From positions 240,185 through 304,184 of the forward strand of contig JBBHKE010002320.1 of assembly GCA_037447655.1 (NCBI GenBank): a stretch of 64,000 bases of DNA, written 5' to 3'. The stretch is from Zygnema cylindricum (taxonomy: Eukaryota > Streptophyta > Zygnematophyceae > Zygnematales > Zygnemataceae). Below, piece by piece: positions 47,301 through 59,002 of the stretch (the first letter of the stretch is position 1; the number at the start of each line of letters is the position of its first letter). The notes under the pieces are model-generated. The model did not search any database. It saw nothing but the letters and a program-made list of their open reading frames with translations, and was not told the origin of the DNA. A program made the position numbers and the translations under genes.

Positions 47301-50300
47301 GTTCCTGTAAAAACATGTAGTGTAGGAATTCTATTGAATCAACGTAAATTATTCCTACTCATGGCCTGTGGACTATGAGCACGTAGTCATATGTTACCTT
47401 GTAAGTACTGTTTTGCCCCTCTACCTTCAGCAATCTGCAGTTTGGAAGGCTGCTTTTATGACTTTTTGTACGTTGCCAATTGCCAGTGGTGTTGTAGTTT
47501 TGATTGCAACAGTTTCTCTGTTAAACGTATTGTTGAAGTTCCGATCGCAACAGTTTCTCGGTATATCGTATGAAAACAGAGTAAGACCTAATTAATTAAT
47601 CGTTTTGTCATTTATTGAGTTACTGCAGAGAGAAGACTACCTCTGGGATGAAAGTCGAACACGATACATAATGGCTTCTTATATTCGACCTGTTATTCTC
47701 TGGATAGCTGTTCTCATTATTTGCAGGTTTGCCCTTTTTCTTTCACTTGGTAACTGACTCTACAATATTGGTTTGTTATTGCAAGATGGTTAAATTCATA
47801 CTTCTTAACAAAGTATCAAAATTTTTATGTCATCTTCTGGCACCAGTGATCCTATAACTTACCTTTATGAAAAATCTCGTGGGTAATTGCAACAATTTTC
47901 TGATGATATATAGGGTCTCTGACATTTCTTTCAATGATTCTCTTCTTCCAGAGGGTTTGATCCTATAATATTGGCGTCTGAAACCAGTCAGGCCATAAAG
48001 GAACGTTTTGTTAACTTCGTGCGATCATTAGCTACAGTTTTGGCTTTTGCCTTTTGTACTGCAAGGTGGGTGACTATTTTTTTTCAAACTTTCATTTTTT
48101 ATCATCTTAGACAAGACTAAAAAGGGATAGTAGTTTTCTTATTTGGAGGCACTTGTATTTTCAGCCCTTATTCACATATTACCTGTAGGAGTGTTTGCTC
48201 CATTGTTCGTTTTCTTGTCGAGGCTCCTTTTTTTTTATCACAAGCCTTTGTACCGTTTGAGACTTCATGGTTATTGGCACTTTTTTTTTTTTCAATTGTT
48301 TGTTCAAATTTCTTCTCCTCTTGCCTTTTGTTTTGAGATGACGATGGTGAAATTCGTTGCTCTTTGAAGCATCATTCTGATTTTGGAGCTTACTGTTACT
48401 TTTTTGTGCTTGCACGTTGCTTGTAGGGGAAAACTGTAAAAAATATACACTTCCCTGTATGAGTACTATGATTAATGGCCAATAATGCCAGTGGTAGCAC
48501 TCGTATAATTACCCTATTAGCTAAACAGAAATTAGGAGATTTATCGGTGTTTTTTTTTTTTTTGTAATGTGGTCTCAATGGGGTTTGTTGGCTCTATTTC
48601 AGTTTGACACAACAGATCCAAAAGTTCATGGTGGAACGCCAAGATGACGTTGAAGAGTCGCGAAATGTGAGACATTGTTTGCTGTTGACTTGTCCTTTTA
48701 TTAGCTGTAAATCTTACTTTTGGCGTAAAATCGGGCTCATTTCAGTGCTGAATGAACATTGTGACTTATCTTGGGAATTTTGCTTTTTTGGGTGGGCTTT
48801 CAGTTAGGAGTGCAATTCGTGGGGAATACTGTATATACCTTAGTCTGGGTTGCAGCAGTTTGCCTATTTATGGAGCTCCTTGGGTTTTCCACTCAAAAGT
48901 GGATTACTGCCGGTGGTTTTGGGACAGTCTTGCTCACTTTGGCTGGTCGAGAGGTAATATAAGACTGCCATGCACTTTGCAGACTGAGGTCATGGCTCGG
49001 AACGCCTTTGCAGACTGAGTTTATGTCCGTTTCAGTCTGCAAGGTTAGGGCACTGTGTCTTTTACTCCCTCTGCGGACTGATTGAACCTGTCGAATGATT
49101 CGACTTTTTTCTTGGGTTTGTCTTTAGTATGTTTAGGGTTTTTATAGTAAAATAAATGTAAACCATTTGAAAGCGTTTTCGGCATGTGGGAATACTTTTT
49201 TCAGGGCTTCTCTTCACTTGGTTTTTCTGAGGGTGTTTAAGATTTTTTCTTTGTTTTTTTCTGCTCGGGGACACGAGTCTGCAGAAATTTTACATGTGCG
49301 AAAACAGTGTTGCGTGCACATGAACAGCGTCTACAGTTGTTTCCAAGGCTAAGTCTTGAGTCTGCAAGGGTCGTACAATCAGGATAATTGGTCACAAAAC
49401 AAATCAGCATTTCTTTTTAAATTTTATTGTTTCCGGAAATTTTGGTGTCCAAGGTGCAGGTGAATGGGTACTTAATGGCGATGTATAATATATAGTATCT
49501 TGTTTGTGTTGCAGCTTGTCACAAATTTCTTATCGAGCATAATGATCCACGCCACGCGTCCATTTATGGTTAATGAATGGATTCAGACGAAGATAGAAGG
49601 GCAGGAAGTGTCAGGCACAGTAGAGGTAAGTCACAGATACATTTGAATTGAATTGAAATGAAATGAATCAGGGGTTTGCATGCATAATTGGAAATTTGTT
49701 GGCTGTACAGTTTGAAGATACTCGTCGTTCCCTACTTCCTCTCATTCCTTCAGTAAAAATTTAGAGCATGCTTGTGTTGTTTTTTGTCGCTGAGCTGCCC
49801 AAGAGTACATATTTTTAGTATGCTCCTTGTTTTTAGACTTTGCGATGTTGGAGGGTCTTGTTGAGATATTACGAGGCACACTTGAAGGTTTACAAATTCC
49901 TTCCTAATTTAGTAGTCAGAGAATTATATCTGTGTAGGTCTGCTTGTCATTTATTTCATTATTACCATGGCAAATTGGCAGTGGGGAACTTGAATATCTA
50001 TAGAGCCCCATGTCCAAGTAATTTTTAGGGTCATTCGCACGAGACACACAATTTAAATCATGCATTGTTTTACTAGCTGGTGCTTGGCTGCTTCAGTATC
50101 ATTTGTTTATTTCTTCTAATTAGAAAAATCAAGCGCTGATGATTTAATGTCATAAGTTCATTTTGGTAATTGGCATTTACAAAATCGATTGCTTTGGCTT
50201 TCTACAGCATGTAGGGTGGTGGGAACCAACTATTATTCGAGGTGATGATCGGGAGGCAGTTCACATCCCAAATCACAAATTCAGTGTCAGTGTTGTTCGC

Positions 50301-52903
50301 AACCTCAGTCAGAAGACACACTGGCGAATTAAAGCCTTTTTTGGGATCAGCCATTATGACGTCGGAAAGATTGGGGTACGGTTTTTTGTCGATAAACCCA
50401 GGAGGACTTTGGCTTCTTCTCTATTCATTTATGTTTTTGTAGGATGATTGCACGACTTTTCTAAATTGCCTTTGTTTTCATACAGCCACACCTTTAAATA
50501 GTCCTTTCCTATTCCCTACTCTCAAGTTTACAACAAATTGTGGAAATCCCATACCAATGCTACTTAAACGTGTCCTCTCAGCTTTTCATGTTTTCTCCAA
50601 TGCCTTTTCCTAATTGTTGGATAAAAATTATCAAGTTCTCCTTGTTGACAAGTCGTGTATTGATTAATTGGTATTAAACTTGTGTGTTTGTTGTTGGCGG
50701 AACCTTTAATTCTATTTTAAATAATGCAGGATATTGTGGCTACTATGCGGAAAGTTATTGCCAAACATCCTCAACTGGAGCAGAAGCATTTGCATCGACG
50801 TGTCGTCTTAGAACATGTCAATCCAGAGAATCAGGCTCTTATGGTAAGGTTGGACACCGGGGAGCTCTGTAAATTGATTATTTTCAGTTTGATTCTTTTG
50901 CTTGTACGGTTTCACAGATGGCGCTCATATGCATTTACAAACATTTGTGGGAAGGCCTGTATTAAGCCTTCATGAACTTCTTGGAGCATGTATCTCTTGT
51001 TTTTGATGGTGTGACGAGGATGGTTGATAAGAAACAGCTGGAGGAATTTTCTAAACTTTGCGCGCATTTTTGGACTTTTTTGCTTCAGGCTGTATTGTTA
51101 TCCTCTGTGGAGTAAGGGAATAAACTGAACTGAGCAATTTTATGAAAATCGCTTGCCTTGTTCTATCTTTTGCAGATTATGGTCTCTTGTTTTGTAAAGA
51201 CTTCACACTTTGAGGAATATCTGCGAGTCAAGGTGAGAATTTGACAAGTCAAGTGCGATGCAAGGGTGATGTATCGAGTGTGATTTTTGAACTCAGTCTG
51301 TCTTTTTATCTTTTTTATCCTTGAGCATATTTTTTTGTTTTTTTTTGGGATAAAACGTAACTCGCGTATTCTGTTCTTGTATTCTTGCTTGAGCTGATTT
51401 TGGACATTCTGTTTTGTTTTTTTTGCTGGGCCTCAGGAAGAGGTGTTACTGGACCTTTTGAATGTTATTTCTCTTCATGGAGCTCGTCTCGCCACGCCAA
51501 TTAGGAGTGTGCAACGCATATATGATGAAAGCGACAATCGAGGAGTCCAGTATCGTGATGATTCTCCTGGTGAAAGTCGGACCAAACAGCCTTATTTTCT
51601 TGTAGAAACACAACAAAGAGTTCGACAACAATCCGGAGGAGAAGAAGCAATGATGAATGGGGGGGTGGTAGATGCTTCACAACCTCTAACTCCACCCGTA
51701 ACTATGGCTCAACAAAGAACAGAGGCGTCCACAGAATCACAGACAGCAAATGTGAGGAAGGATAACAGTAATCCTGGGATTCCTACAGTGGTCAATTTCA
51801 TGCCAGGAAACATGGAGCGGGAGAAACGGATATCAAGCGTGGAAGATGTAGGAGAGTCGTCGAATGAAGTTAGGGGGAGTGAAGTCAGAGGAAATATTAA
51901 TATCCCTATTGGTCTTACTTTAACAAATCCACAGCCTTCAAATATAACAAGTCCGGATGTTGTGAGAGATCACCCCGAAAAAGAAGTTTCTGGACCTTCT
52001 GACTCAAACAATCTTCAAATACCTGAGATACCCCAAATTGCTAAGCATTTGCAAAACACAGAATTACATGTGAATGTAAAAGCTCCCATTGGAGGATCAC
52101 TAATTGATGGTCAAACCGGAAATTTACACGAAGGGGTAGGAGGAGGTGTATCCAGTTCGGTGGGAACCAAAGGAGCTCTGGAGGGTCTGGACTCCATGGG
52201 TCTCAATTCGCGAGATATCACTTTATTAGGAGCTGCATTTGAAAAATTACCCACTAATATTCCTGAAGGTCCTGTGGACAATGGGCCGTACGTAGGAATT
52301 TCACAACCGAAAGGTGAGAAAGTTTTGCTTGACGAAAGGTTTGTGAGACCCAAATCCGGGGGTGTGTCACCAGGTGTTAGGCCTACTACTACCGGAAATG
52401 ATGTGGACTCTGTTATTACTACAGAGGATCTACCTTCCAACATTTGGACAAACAGCAATACTGACGCAGTTCCTCTACCTGACGCAGCAGTTGGTTCAGT
52501 GAAAGTGGGATCTTTGGGACCATTAGGACCATCAGATTCGACTTCGTCAGGGAATTTAGGCCCAACTTCTTCTCCAGACGACCGTGGTGATAGGTCAGGA
52601 GCTCATACGACAGGTGGAGGAAGTCAGAAACAGTCTCCCAGTATTACGAGGTCCCAGTCTGTGGAAGATAATCTGGTGTTGGAGGTGGCGCTGGGAGGCC
52701 CAAAGATAGTTTTGGACTTGTCTTTAGACGCGGAGCCACCCTCTCAGTTGCCTCAAGGGAGTGGAAAGGAAAGCAATAATAAGGAAGAGAGCCAGAGGCA
52801 ACCGTCCAATCCGGCTTCTTCTGAGTCAGCGATTTTGGCACTTTCTGGGTCACGATCATTGAATTTTGGAACACCATCGAATGTTGGAGTTCCATCAGAT
52901 TGA
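44343..52903 (+). CDS. MSL2/3-like: plastid mechanosensitive channel, MSL2/MSL3-like, 14 exons
   Basis: MscS-family channel expected in the plastid inner envelope, where it releases osmotic stress and, in Arabidopsis, influences plastid division. Exons: 44343-44535, 45097-45269, 45836-45987, 47123-47246, 47431-47580, 47629-47726, 47952-48065, 48603-48666, 48804-48953, 49515-49625, 50208-50375, 50730-50843, 51176-51232, 51437-52903. All introns are GT-AG and every phase fits; total 3135 nt, 1044 residues. Residues 1-122 are Ser/Arg-rich, like a transit peptide. Hydrophobic segments lie in exons 4, 5, 6, 7 and 9. The pore helix and MscS core are the best match: [95 protein letters not shown]. 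The C-terminal tail (residues 587-1044) is long, Ser/Gly/Pro-rich and ends near [12 protein letters not shown], which has a counterpart in Arabidopsis MSL2. The first three exons are less certain than the rest. Confidence 0.88.
45535..45825 (+). repeat. intronic minisatellite with splice-acceptor-like units
   Basis: In MSL intron 2, about six diverged units of 45-60 bases share ATTTCAGGAATCTGGAACT and TATGTAACCTAATCTCCA. The TTTCAG word in several units resembles a 3' splice site, and the array ends just before the true acceptor at 45835. Confidence 0.75.
46404..46661 (+). repeat. 127-bp tandem duplication in MSL intron 3
   Basis: TTTCATTCATAAATTGTCAG occurs at 46404 and 46531, and the following text (CAACAGCCAAGGGCTTGCCT, GGGTATAGGGTAATTACACA) repeats at the same offset. 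The second copy is about 4 bases longer. Confidence 0.9.
46659..46765. repeat. foldback (inverted repeat) in MSL intron 3
   Basis: A perfect 20-bp inverted repeat, TACTGGCCAGTAAACGCAGT at 46674-46693 against 46731-46750, extends imperfectly outward (CGCGATTACT against AGTAATTGCG). The loop itself has ATTGTAC/GTACAAT arms. It may be a small foldback transposon; its arms resemble those of the hairpins at 37315 and 59486. Confidence 0.85.
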
Positions 52904-53145
52904 CCTCCTTGGGCCAGTCTTTTTCGTTGTCTTTTTCTTTGCCTTCGGTTATCCATTGTTGTCAGTCTCTCCTGCAGCAACGTTTTCACACGTCTTCCTC
53001 TTCTATTTGAATTTTGGAACACTGTCAAATTTTGGAGCTCTTTCTCTTCACTTCTTTTGCGTGGTTCTCAGTAAGGCCGGCCACGATGGTTTCTATGGTC
53101 TTTTTCCACACGCCTTCGTCTTTTTTTTTTTTCTGGAGGTTCAGT
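52859..53145 (+). repeat. 148-bp tandem duplication across the MSL stop codon
   Basis: TTGAATTTTGGAACAC occurs at 52859 (coding) and 53007 (3' of the stop at 52901-52903). The flanking blocks, T-rich runs and TTTTC(A/C)ACACG also align at this offset, with divergence. The last coding bases thus recur in the 3' UTR. Confidence 0.7.
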
Positions 53146-54703
53146 GTGGATCGAGGATGAAGTATTTTCAAAGCGTTGGAGCCCTTCATTCCTTTCCAGA
53201 CAGCTTCTGCCCGAATTTCCGCGGGGTGCACTGTACAGCTGCTTGCACACTTTTTATCGTTTCTAATTTTTGTAGACTACAGTGGTGGGTTATTGGGGTG
53301 GATAACCTTAATTTTTTGCCGGGTACCGGATTGCTCCGAGCAGATAAGGATGTACAGCGACCTTTTTTTATATCCGTCTGCATTGGTACTGGCCCTGAAT
53401 GTAGAGTAAAAATGATGAATGAAGACAAAAAAAGATGTGGCCATGGTTTGTTTAGAGATTGGTTTTTCAGATTTCAGGAAAGACAGACGGTTATGAACGT
53501 TTTTACATAAAAGTGTCAATTTGAAATTACTTATGCTTTAGGCAGTCGATTGTCGGGAGAAAGTGGGACTCAATTGTATGTTAATAGATTGGTGGCGAAT
53601 GCCAGAGTTTTCAACTAGAATAGTAAACATACTCTTTTGGAGAAACAAATAATCGGGATTAATTGGGCTAAAATTTTGTTCAAGGAAACTTTCAGATATT
53701 AAACATCAGCCGCCCAGAAAGTCCGTTGCAGTTGTAATTTGGAGGTTGACGGGTTGGTGAACTAGTTTTCATGAGCTGTCCGTTTAAATCTTTTTTTTTT
53801 TTTTTTTTTTCATGGTTCAGACTGCGGTGGAAAAGCTGTTAAGGTAATAGCAGTCACAACAAATTGAGTCAAACTGGTTCAAGGAGACACATGCATAATG
53901 AACAGTTTTTTTTTCTTTCCATAGCTCGGGAATCTGCTTTTGTCACTTTGTATAAATAACTCACAGTTGGAAGGCCAATAACTAGGCAAGAGTTAAGGCA
54001 CATGCCATCAGGGTTGCATAGGTCGACTTTTTTTAAGTTGATAGTGAGCTTTACTAAAGAGTGCTAAACATATATAAACATGAACGTTAATATTCATTGC
54101 TGGTTGGCTCTATCTGTGAAACCTCAGCTGAGATATTGTCAATCGTTCATATCATAAGCCTGGGAGAGAGTTGACAGTCATGTTCGGTTTTTGTACGGTG
54201 CAGTGTCATTTGACGGGATAATCTTCCTTCTTACAATTGTCCAAAAATTTTATCGGACACGTGTTGCACCAGTATCTGTAGGTATTTGAAAATAAAACAT
54301 TATTAAAAGCAGTGACTATTTTGGTTGCGCGCAGTCACGTCACTTTGTCGAAGATTGTGCATTTAAAGTACACATTGGTAAAAATTAAATACCGTTGAGT
54401 TTAAATTTGACGGTCAATCCGTTGAACAGCTTTGGCTTTCAAAATATTGTAACAACCGATTAAAATTTTGCCGGGCTTGTGAACGTCGACCGTCATAACA
54501 AAATCAACAATTCACACGGCCGGCCAAGATTCACCGCAACAAAACTATGGCAACCACATGTAAGTAAAAGTGTTGTGCACAGTCACTTTCTCACTTTACT
54601 TGAGCTCCACTTCGAGAGCACATGTTCGCGAAACGTTTCATTGAACTTAGACGCAAATTGAAGAATGACGGGAAATGAAACCTCTCAAAAGTGAAGTATT
54701 AGG
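52904..54703 (+). other. MSL 3' UTR and downstream intergenic DNA
   Basis: No further exon shows MSL similarity. Possible polyadenylation hexamers occur (AATAAA near 54290). A 214-codon frame at 52866-53510 overlaps the MSL end and the tandem duplication and looks fortuitous. Confidence 0.5.
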
Positions 54704-55799
54704 CCGTGTCCCCATGTATTAAAGTATCCACTTTTCTTTGTCGTTTTCCCCCAAAATTCAGTCCCGAACGAGAAAACAATTAGTTGTACGCAAAATCACT
54801 TTTACCACAGTAGAGTGAACGTCAATTCTATACTTCAAATGTTCTCCATGTTTTTCGTCATGTGAACGCATTTTGGCGTTTTCCTCTTTTCGACCCCCGG
54901 GCAAGAGAACCCAACCCATCAAAAAACTTCGTCAGAAATCACCTCGAGAGGGTGGTTTTAGTTCATGTCCAAACAACGAATGAGAAACGACCCACGCACG
55001 CGTCACACGAGTGGAAAAATTTTACGACGAGGGAGAGTACTCGCAGTTTTTCTCCCAGCCCGTCACGCGCATGTACAGGAAAGACGAGCAAGTACGGAAA
55101 AAAAATCTGCAGCTGTCTCGGACCTCCACTTTCATGGGTCCTTAGCAAAATTTTGCGTCGTGGACGCCTCTCCCCTCCCCCTCTCACACTATTGGTTTTA
55201 TCTCACACTTACTAGAATGCGGCACAACAATACTGGTATGAAATGAAAGATATTTGAAAAATAATTCTTTTGACTACCTTTAAGCATATTTTTATGGCGA
55301 GTTGAGTGAGAAAAGTCGAAAAAACGAAATCGGATAGCCATGGTGAAAAGTTCTTGAATTTGTGACGTCGACGTTGTCACAAATGAGCATGGTGTCACAA
55401 TATAACAAAACTCTAAACATCTACAATGTCGCAAAATTACAAAAATTTAGACGTCTACAACCGTCGCTGTTTTTGTTGGCGTCACCAATTATCGAAAGTT
55501 TCGTAGTCGTATTCAACCATCACCAAAGTTGTTTCTACGTCAACAACCGTCACGTCATATTTTCGATTTCATTTTTGCACATTGGGATGCATTCAAAGTA
55601 GTACAGAGAATTTTCACTACAGTCCAAAATACTTAATCAAAGTATCGATAACATTGGAACGCACCCCACGTTTTGTACACTATAATAAAATGGAGCGGCG
55701 TAAAAATGTCAATGGAATTAATGAAAAAAATGCGCGTCGTCAAGTGCGACCAAAGCAAGCCACACTATTTACGCTTCGCAATTAGATTTCAATTTTGCG

Positions 55800-56255
55800 G
55801 CTAAAGAAGAACCTCCATCAAGCGAACAATGGCGTTGTTTACTCTAATAAGTGCATTTCCGTACAAGGCCGTACTGCCTTTTTTTTTTTTTTTTTTAAAG
55901 ATGATTACTAGAGACTCGACAAGATTTTCCAAACTTTTGGGGGACAATGTCGACCATCCGATTTTGTGTTTTCGAAGCAAGCGGTCATTATATCCAGTGT
56001 TTGGCTAGTCTCCTCTTTTGTTTTCAAGAAGAAAACTAGCTACACACTAGACGTGGAAAGGTCACATGTGATCCACGATGGATGTGAGATGGGAACATTA
56101 CATGTGGCAAAGGCCATGCGCCTTCTAACATAGGCCACACGCCTTCGGACAGGCTAGAATCAAATCCACAGAAAACCACCAAAAAATATTTGTTGAAGAT
56201 TGTCCCGTGACGCCTCTTTCACCATCCATTGACATCCGAGATTCCCCGCGCCTAC
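55800..56255 (+). repeat. dispersed repeat family A, copy 2
   Basis: Second copy of 1884-2335; shared blocks include AACCTCCATCAAGCG, CCAAACTTTTGGGG, TTTTCGAAGCAAGC, CGCCTTCGGACAGG and CCATTGACATCCG. Confidence 0.6.
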
Positions 56256-56616
56256 TTTTTTTGAGTTTTCAACAACAAATGATAACGAATTATAATTTCG
56301 ATTAACATAAAAATACAAAAAACAATATAATTAAATGTTTATGATAACAAATTATAATTTAAGAAAACGTACGAGAAAACCAGGTAATTAACATTGTGGA
56401 CATTAGGCTAACAAAAACAAAGGAGAAACAGACGAATACAGGAGAGACGAATGGAAAGAAGAGCTTACATGTACGAAGACGCGTTCCAAGGGGCAACAAT
56501 GGCAACAAGCAGAGGCTAGGAGACATTCTTTGTGATGATTCAAAAAAATAAAATACAATGGCAATGAGAAGAGTTTTTATTTATTATTTAAACATTTAAA
56601 ACATAATGTGAATATA

Positions 56617-56722
56617 GCCGCGATGGCGCAGTCGGTAGCGCGTAGGTCTCATAGCACCGCCTCCCGATATTATTGGGTAAAATGCCATCCTAAGGTCGAG
56701 AGTTCGATCCTCTCTCGCGGCA
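56617..56722 (+). tRNA. trnM-CAT: tRNA-Met(CAT), elongator, with intron
   Basis: The 7-bp acceptor stem GCCGCGA (56617-56623) pairs with TCGCGGC (56715-56721), followed by discriminator A. The D arm is GCGCAGTCGGTAGCGC. The anticodon CAT is at 56650-56652. The intron is 56654-56686 (33 nt), inserted one base 3' of the anticodon, as in plant elongator tRNA-Met. The T arm is GAGAGTTCGATCCTCTC, with the B-box GTTCGATCC. The body (GTAGGTCTCATA..ATCCTAAGGTCGAGAGTTCGA) is that of elongator tRNA-Met. A 3' T-run at 56730-56735 may terminate polymerase III. Confidence 0.93.
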
Positions 56723-57489
56723 CTTACATTTTTAAGTTTTACTTTGCCCTAATACTTAGGGTATGGTTACTTACATCAGACGAAAAATGAGGTTTAATAC
56801 AGAATTTTGTACTTGCCCGTGCCATGCCGTCTATATTTTCGTGAGATTCTTGAAAACAAAGGGCACTTTCCCATGTAACCGAAACTTTAGTCTTGTAACT
56901 TTGGTTTTAGCAAAGATTCTCCGTACTACTTTCAGAGCATTCATATGTAAAAAGCCAAATCGTTACTTTAGATCGTGACGGATGTAGACGTGGGTGAAAT
57001 TTGTGACGGTTTGTAGACGACTACAAAATTCGCGACAATTGCTGACTTTTACAATATAGCGACGTTTGTAGACGTCTATCTACTTGTGAGAGTTCTATCC
57101 TCTCTCGCGACACTTATATTTTTTAGTTTTACTTTGCCCTAATACTTAAAGTATGGTTACATCAGACGAAAAATGAGGTTTAATACAGAATTTTGTACTT
57201 GCCCGTGCCATGCCGTCTATATTTTCGTAAGATTCTTGAAAACAACATTACAGAAAATAAGGGCACTTTCCCATGTAACCGAAACTTTAGTCTTGTAACT
57301 TTGGTTTTAGCAAAGATTCTCCGTACTACTTTCAGAGCATTCATATGTAAAAAATCAAATCGTTACTTTAGATCGTGATGGATGTAGACGTGGGTGAAAT
57401 TTGTGACGGTTTGTAGACGACTACAAAACTCGCGATAATTGCTGACTTTTACAATATAGCGACGTTTGTAGACGTCTATCTACTTGTGA
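56698..57489 (+). repeat. tandem duplication of about 390 bp including the tRNA 3' arm
   Basis: Copy 1 begins within the T arm of the tRNA gene (56698) and runs to 57087; copy 2 runs from 57088 to 57489. They match almost perfectly, with a 12-15-base insertion in copy 2 near 57247. Copy 2 begins GAGAGTTCTATCCTCTCTCG, a truncated tRNA 3' end with one change in the B-box (CGA to CTA). Confidence 0.9.
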
Positions 57490-57953
57490 CATCGTAGATG
57501 TTTAGGGTTTGTGACATATTAACGTCACGCTCACTTATGATAGCGTCGACGTCACTGAATCTAAAACATTCCGCCATGGTTTTCCGATTTTGTTTTATCG
57601 TCGGTTCTCACTGTACTTGCCATCAAAATAAGCTAAAAGACAACCAAAATAAATATTTATTAGAGATCTTTCATTTGATACCTTTCTTGCTTTTTTTCAT
57701 TGCAAAAATTGTGAGATATACGCGTTAGTATGAGAGGGAGAGAGAGAGAGGCGCTTTCACGGACTTCGCTTTTGCGAAATGGCGTCCATTGGTAGAGACC
57801 CCTCCACTGCCTCTGTACGGAAAAAGGTGCACGGAAAAAAGTACGTATAGGCTGTAAACATGAGGTGGATTTTTTTTTTGAGGAAAAAATTGTCAAAAAC
57901 CTCTGACACGTGCGAAATCATATGCATATTCGCCCACGTCGTGGAACTTTATT

Positions 57954-57979
57954 TAAAATCACCTCGCGAGGTGATTTTA
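57954..57979. repeat. perfect 26-bp palindrome
   Basis: The sequence around the TCGCGA centre (57964-57969) reads the same on both strands: TAAAATCACC, then TCGCGA, then GGTGATTTTA. The inverted-repeat partner in the left arm, near 54938, is degenerate. Confidence 0.95.
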
Positions 57980-58215
57980 TTAAATTTTGAAGATGGCCTG
58001 GAAGGACGCGAAAGTGGGTCGAAACTTGCTAAACGATAAACTGCATCGCGATAGACGACAAACTGCGGTACAACTAAAGTTTTAATGGAACGCAACTTGT
58101 ACGATGGTAATTTGAATTTTTTGGTACGGCTGCAAATTTTTTCCTTTTTTTCTAAGTTATAAAGGAAAACGACAGAAAATAATTGTAACTTTAGCACATG
58201 GGAAAGTGCCTTAAG

Positions 58216-59002
58216 ATCGGATTTCATAAGTTGAGAATTAATAGGCCTCTATGCAACGGGAGCATACTGCAACATGTTCGCGACGGAAATCCGTCCTTAC
58301 TCAAGTGATTAGGGTTGCCACACTAAAATTGAAGTTGCAGTAATAACTGAAGTAATTTAACTGGAAAGTACTGTACATTACTGTACCTGAACTAAAATAA
58401 TGGAGGTACATGCACGTTTTACAGGCTAGATACTTGCAATAGCTCTGTAGCGTAGGTTTAACTCCGTCAACTCTATGACACTTATAAATCCACGGGTCCG
58501 TACAGCAAGTGGCCGGCCTGGAGGTACGGACATTTTCAATTAGCACGTTTGCCTGCCACGTGCACAAGTCGTCGTTTCATCACGCCTCTCGTTTAAAACC
58601 GGGCCAGGCTTTTTCAACACGAAATTGAGCCACGTGCTCCTCTTTCGTTCGATTGTCAAACGCAATCGTACGACGTGATCGTGTGATGTAGGTGGCTTAA
58701 AAAAAATGCTGGCAAACCCTTATGACTTTTGTCGTTTAACTCCTTAAATAGTATGTTCATAACCAGTATTAAATCCCACATATTCTTAAACGCTTAGGGT
58801 AACATTCCATTAGACGAAAAGTGGGGTTCGATACTGAACGCCGTACGTTTTCGTACAGTTTCGTACAGAGACGTACCATATTTTTTGTTGTTGTCAGACG
58901 AAACATCGTTACCGGAAAGCTGTCGGGAAGCTCCGGTGATGTAGGCGTAATTATTGACCGTTGGATGTTTCACTTTTTGAGATCCGCGAAGCAATCGCGC
59001 AC
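58216..59002. other. intergenic spacer
   Basis: No gene seen. An end-like motif, TTAGGGTAACATTCCATTAG, lies at 58796, similar to one at 56758. Confidence 0.45.

Larger units (their letters stand above)
54704..58215. mobile_element. region bounded by long inverted repeats, TTA-flanked
   Basis: Left end TTA-GGCCGTGTCCCCATGTATTAAAG and right end (reverse-complemented) TTA-AGGCACTTTCCCATGTGCTAAAG align. Imperfect similarity continues inward for roughly 700 bases: AAATCACCTCG(C/A)GAG, CGCCTCTC..CCCTCTCA, TATGAAATGAAAGAT, ATAGCCATGG and GTGACGTCGACG are all found in inverted positions. Flanking TTA on both sides suits PIF/Harbinger-type insertion. No transposase is visible. Extra ends of the same type at 56867 and 57264 suggest several related elements were joined. 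The tRNA gene lies inside. Confidence 0.55.

Noticed and set aside
52866-53510. 214-codon open frame on + overlapping the MSL C-terminus
   Set aside because: Overlaps the true MSL frame, lies over a tandem duplication and T-rich tracts, and shows only hydrophobic composition with no domain.
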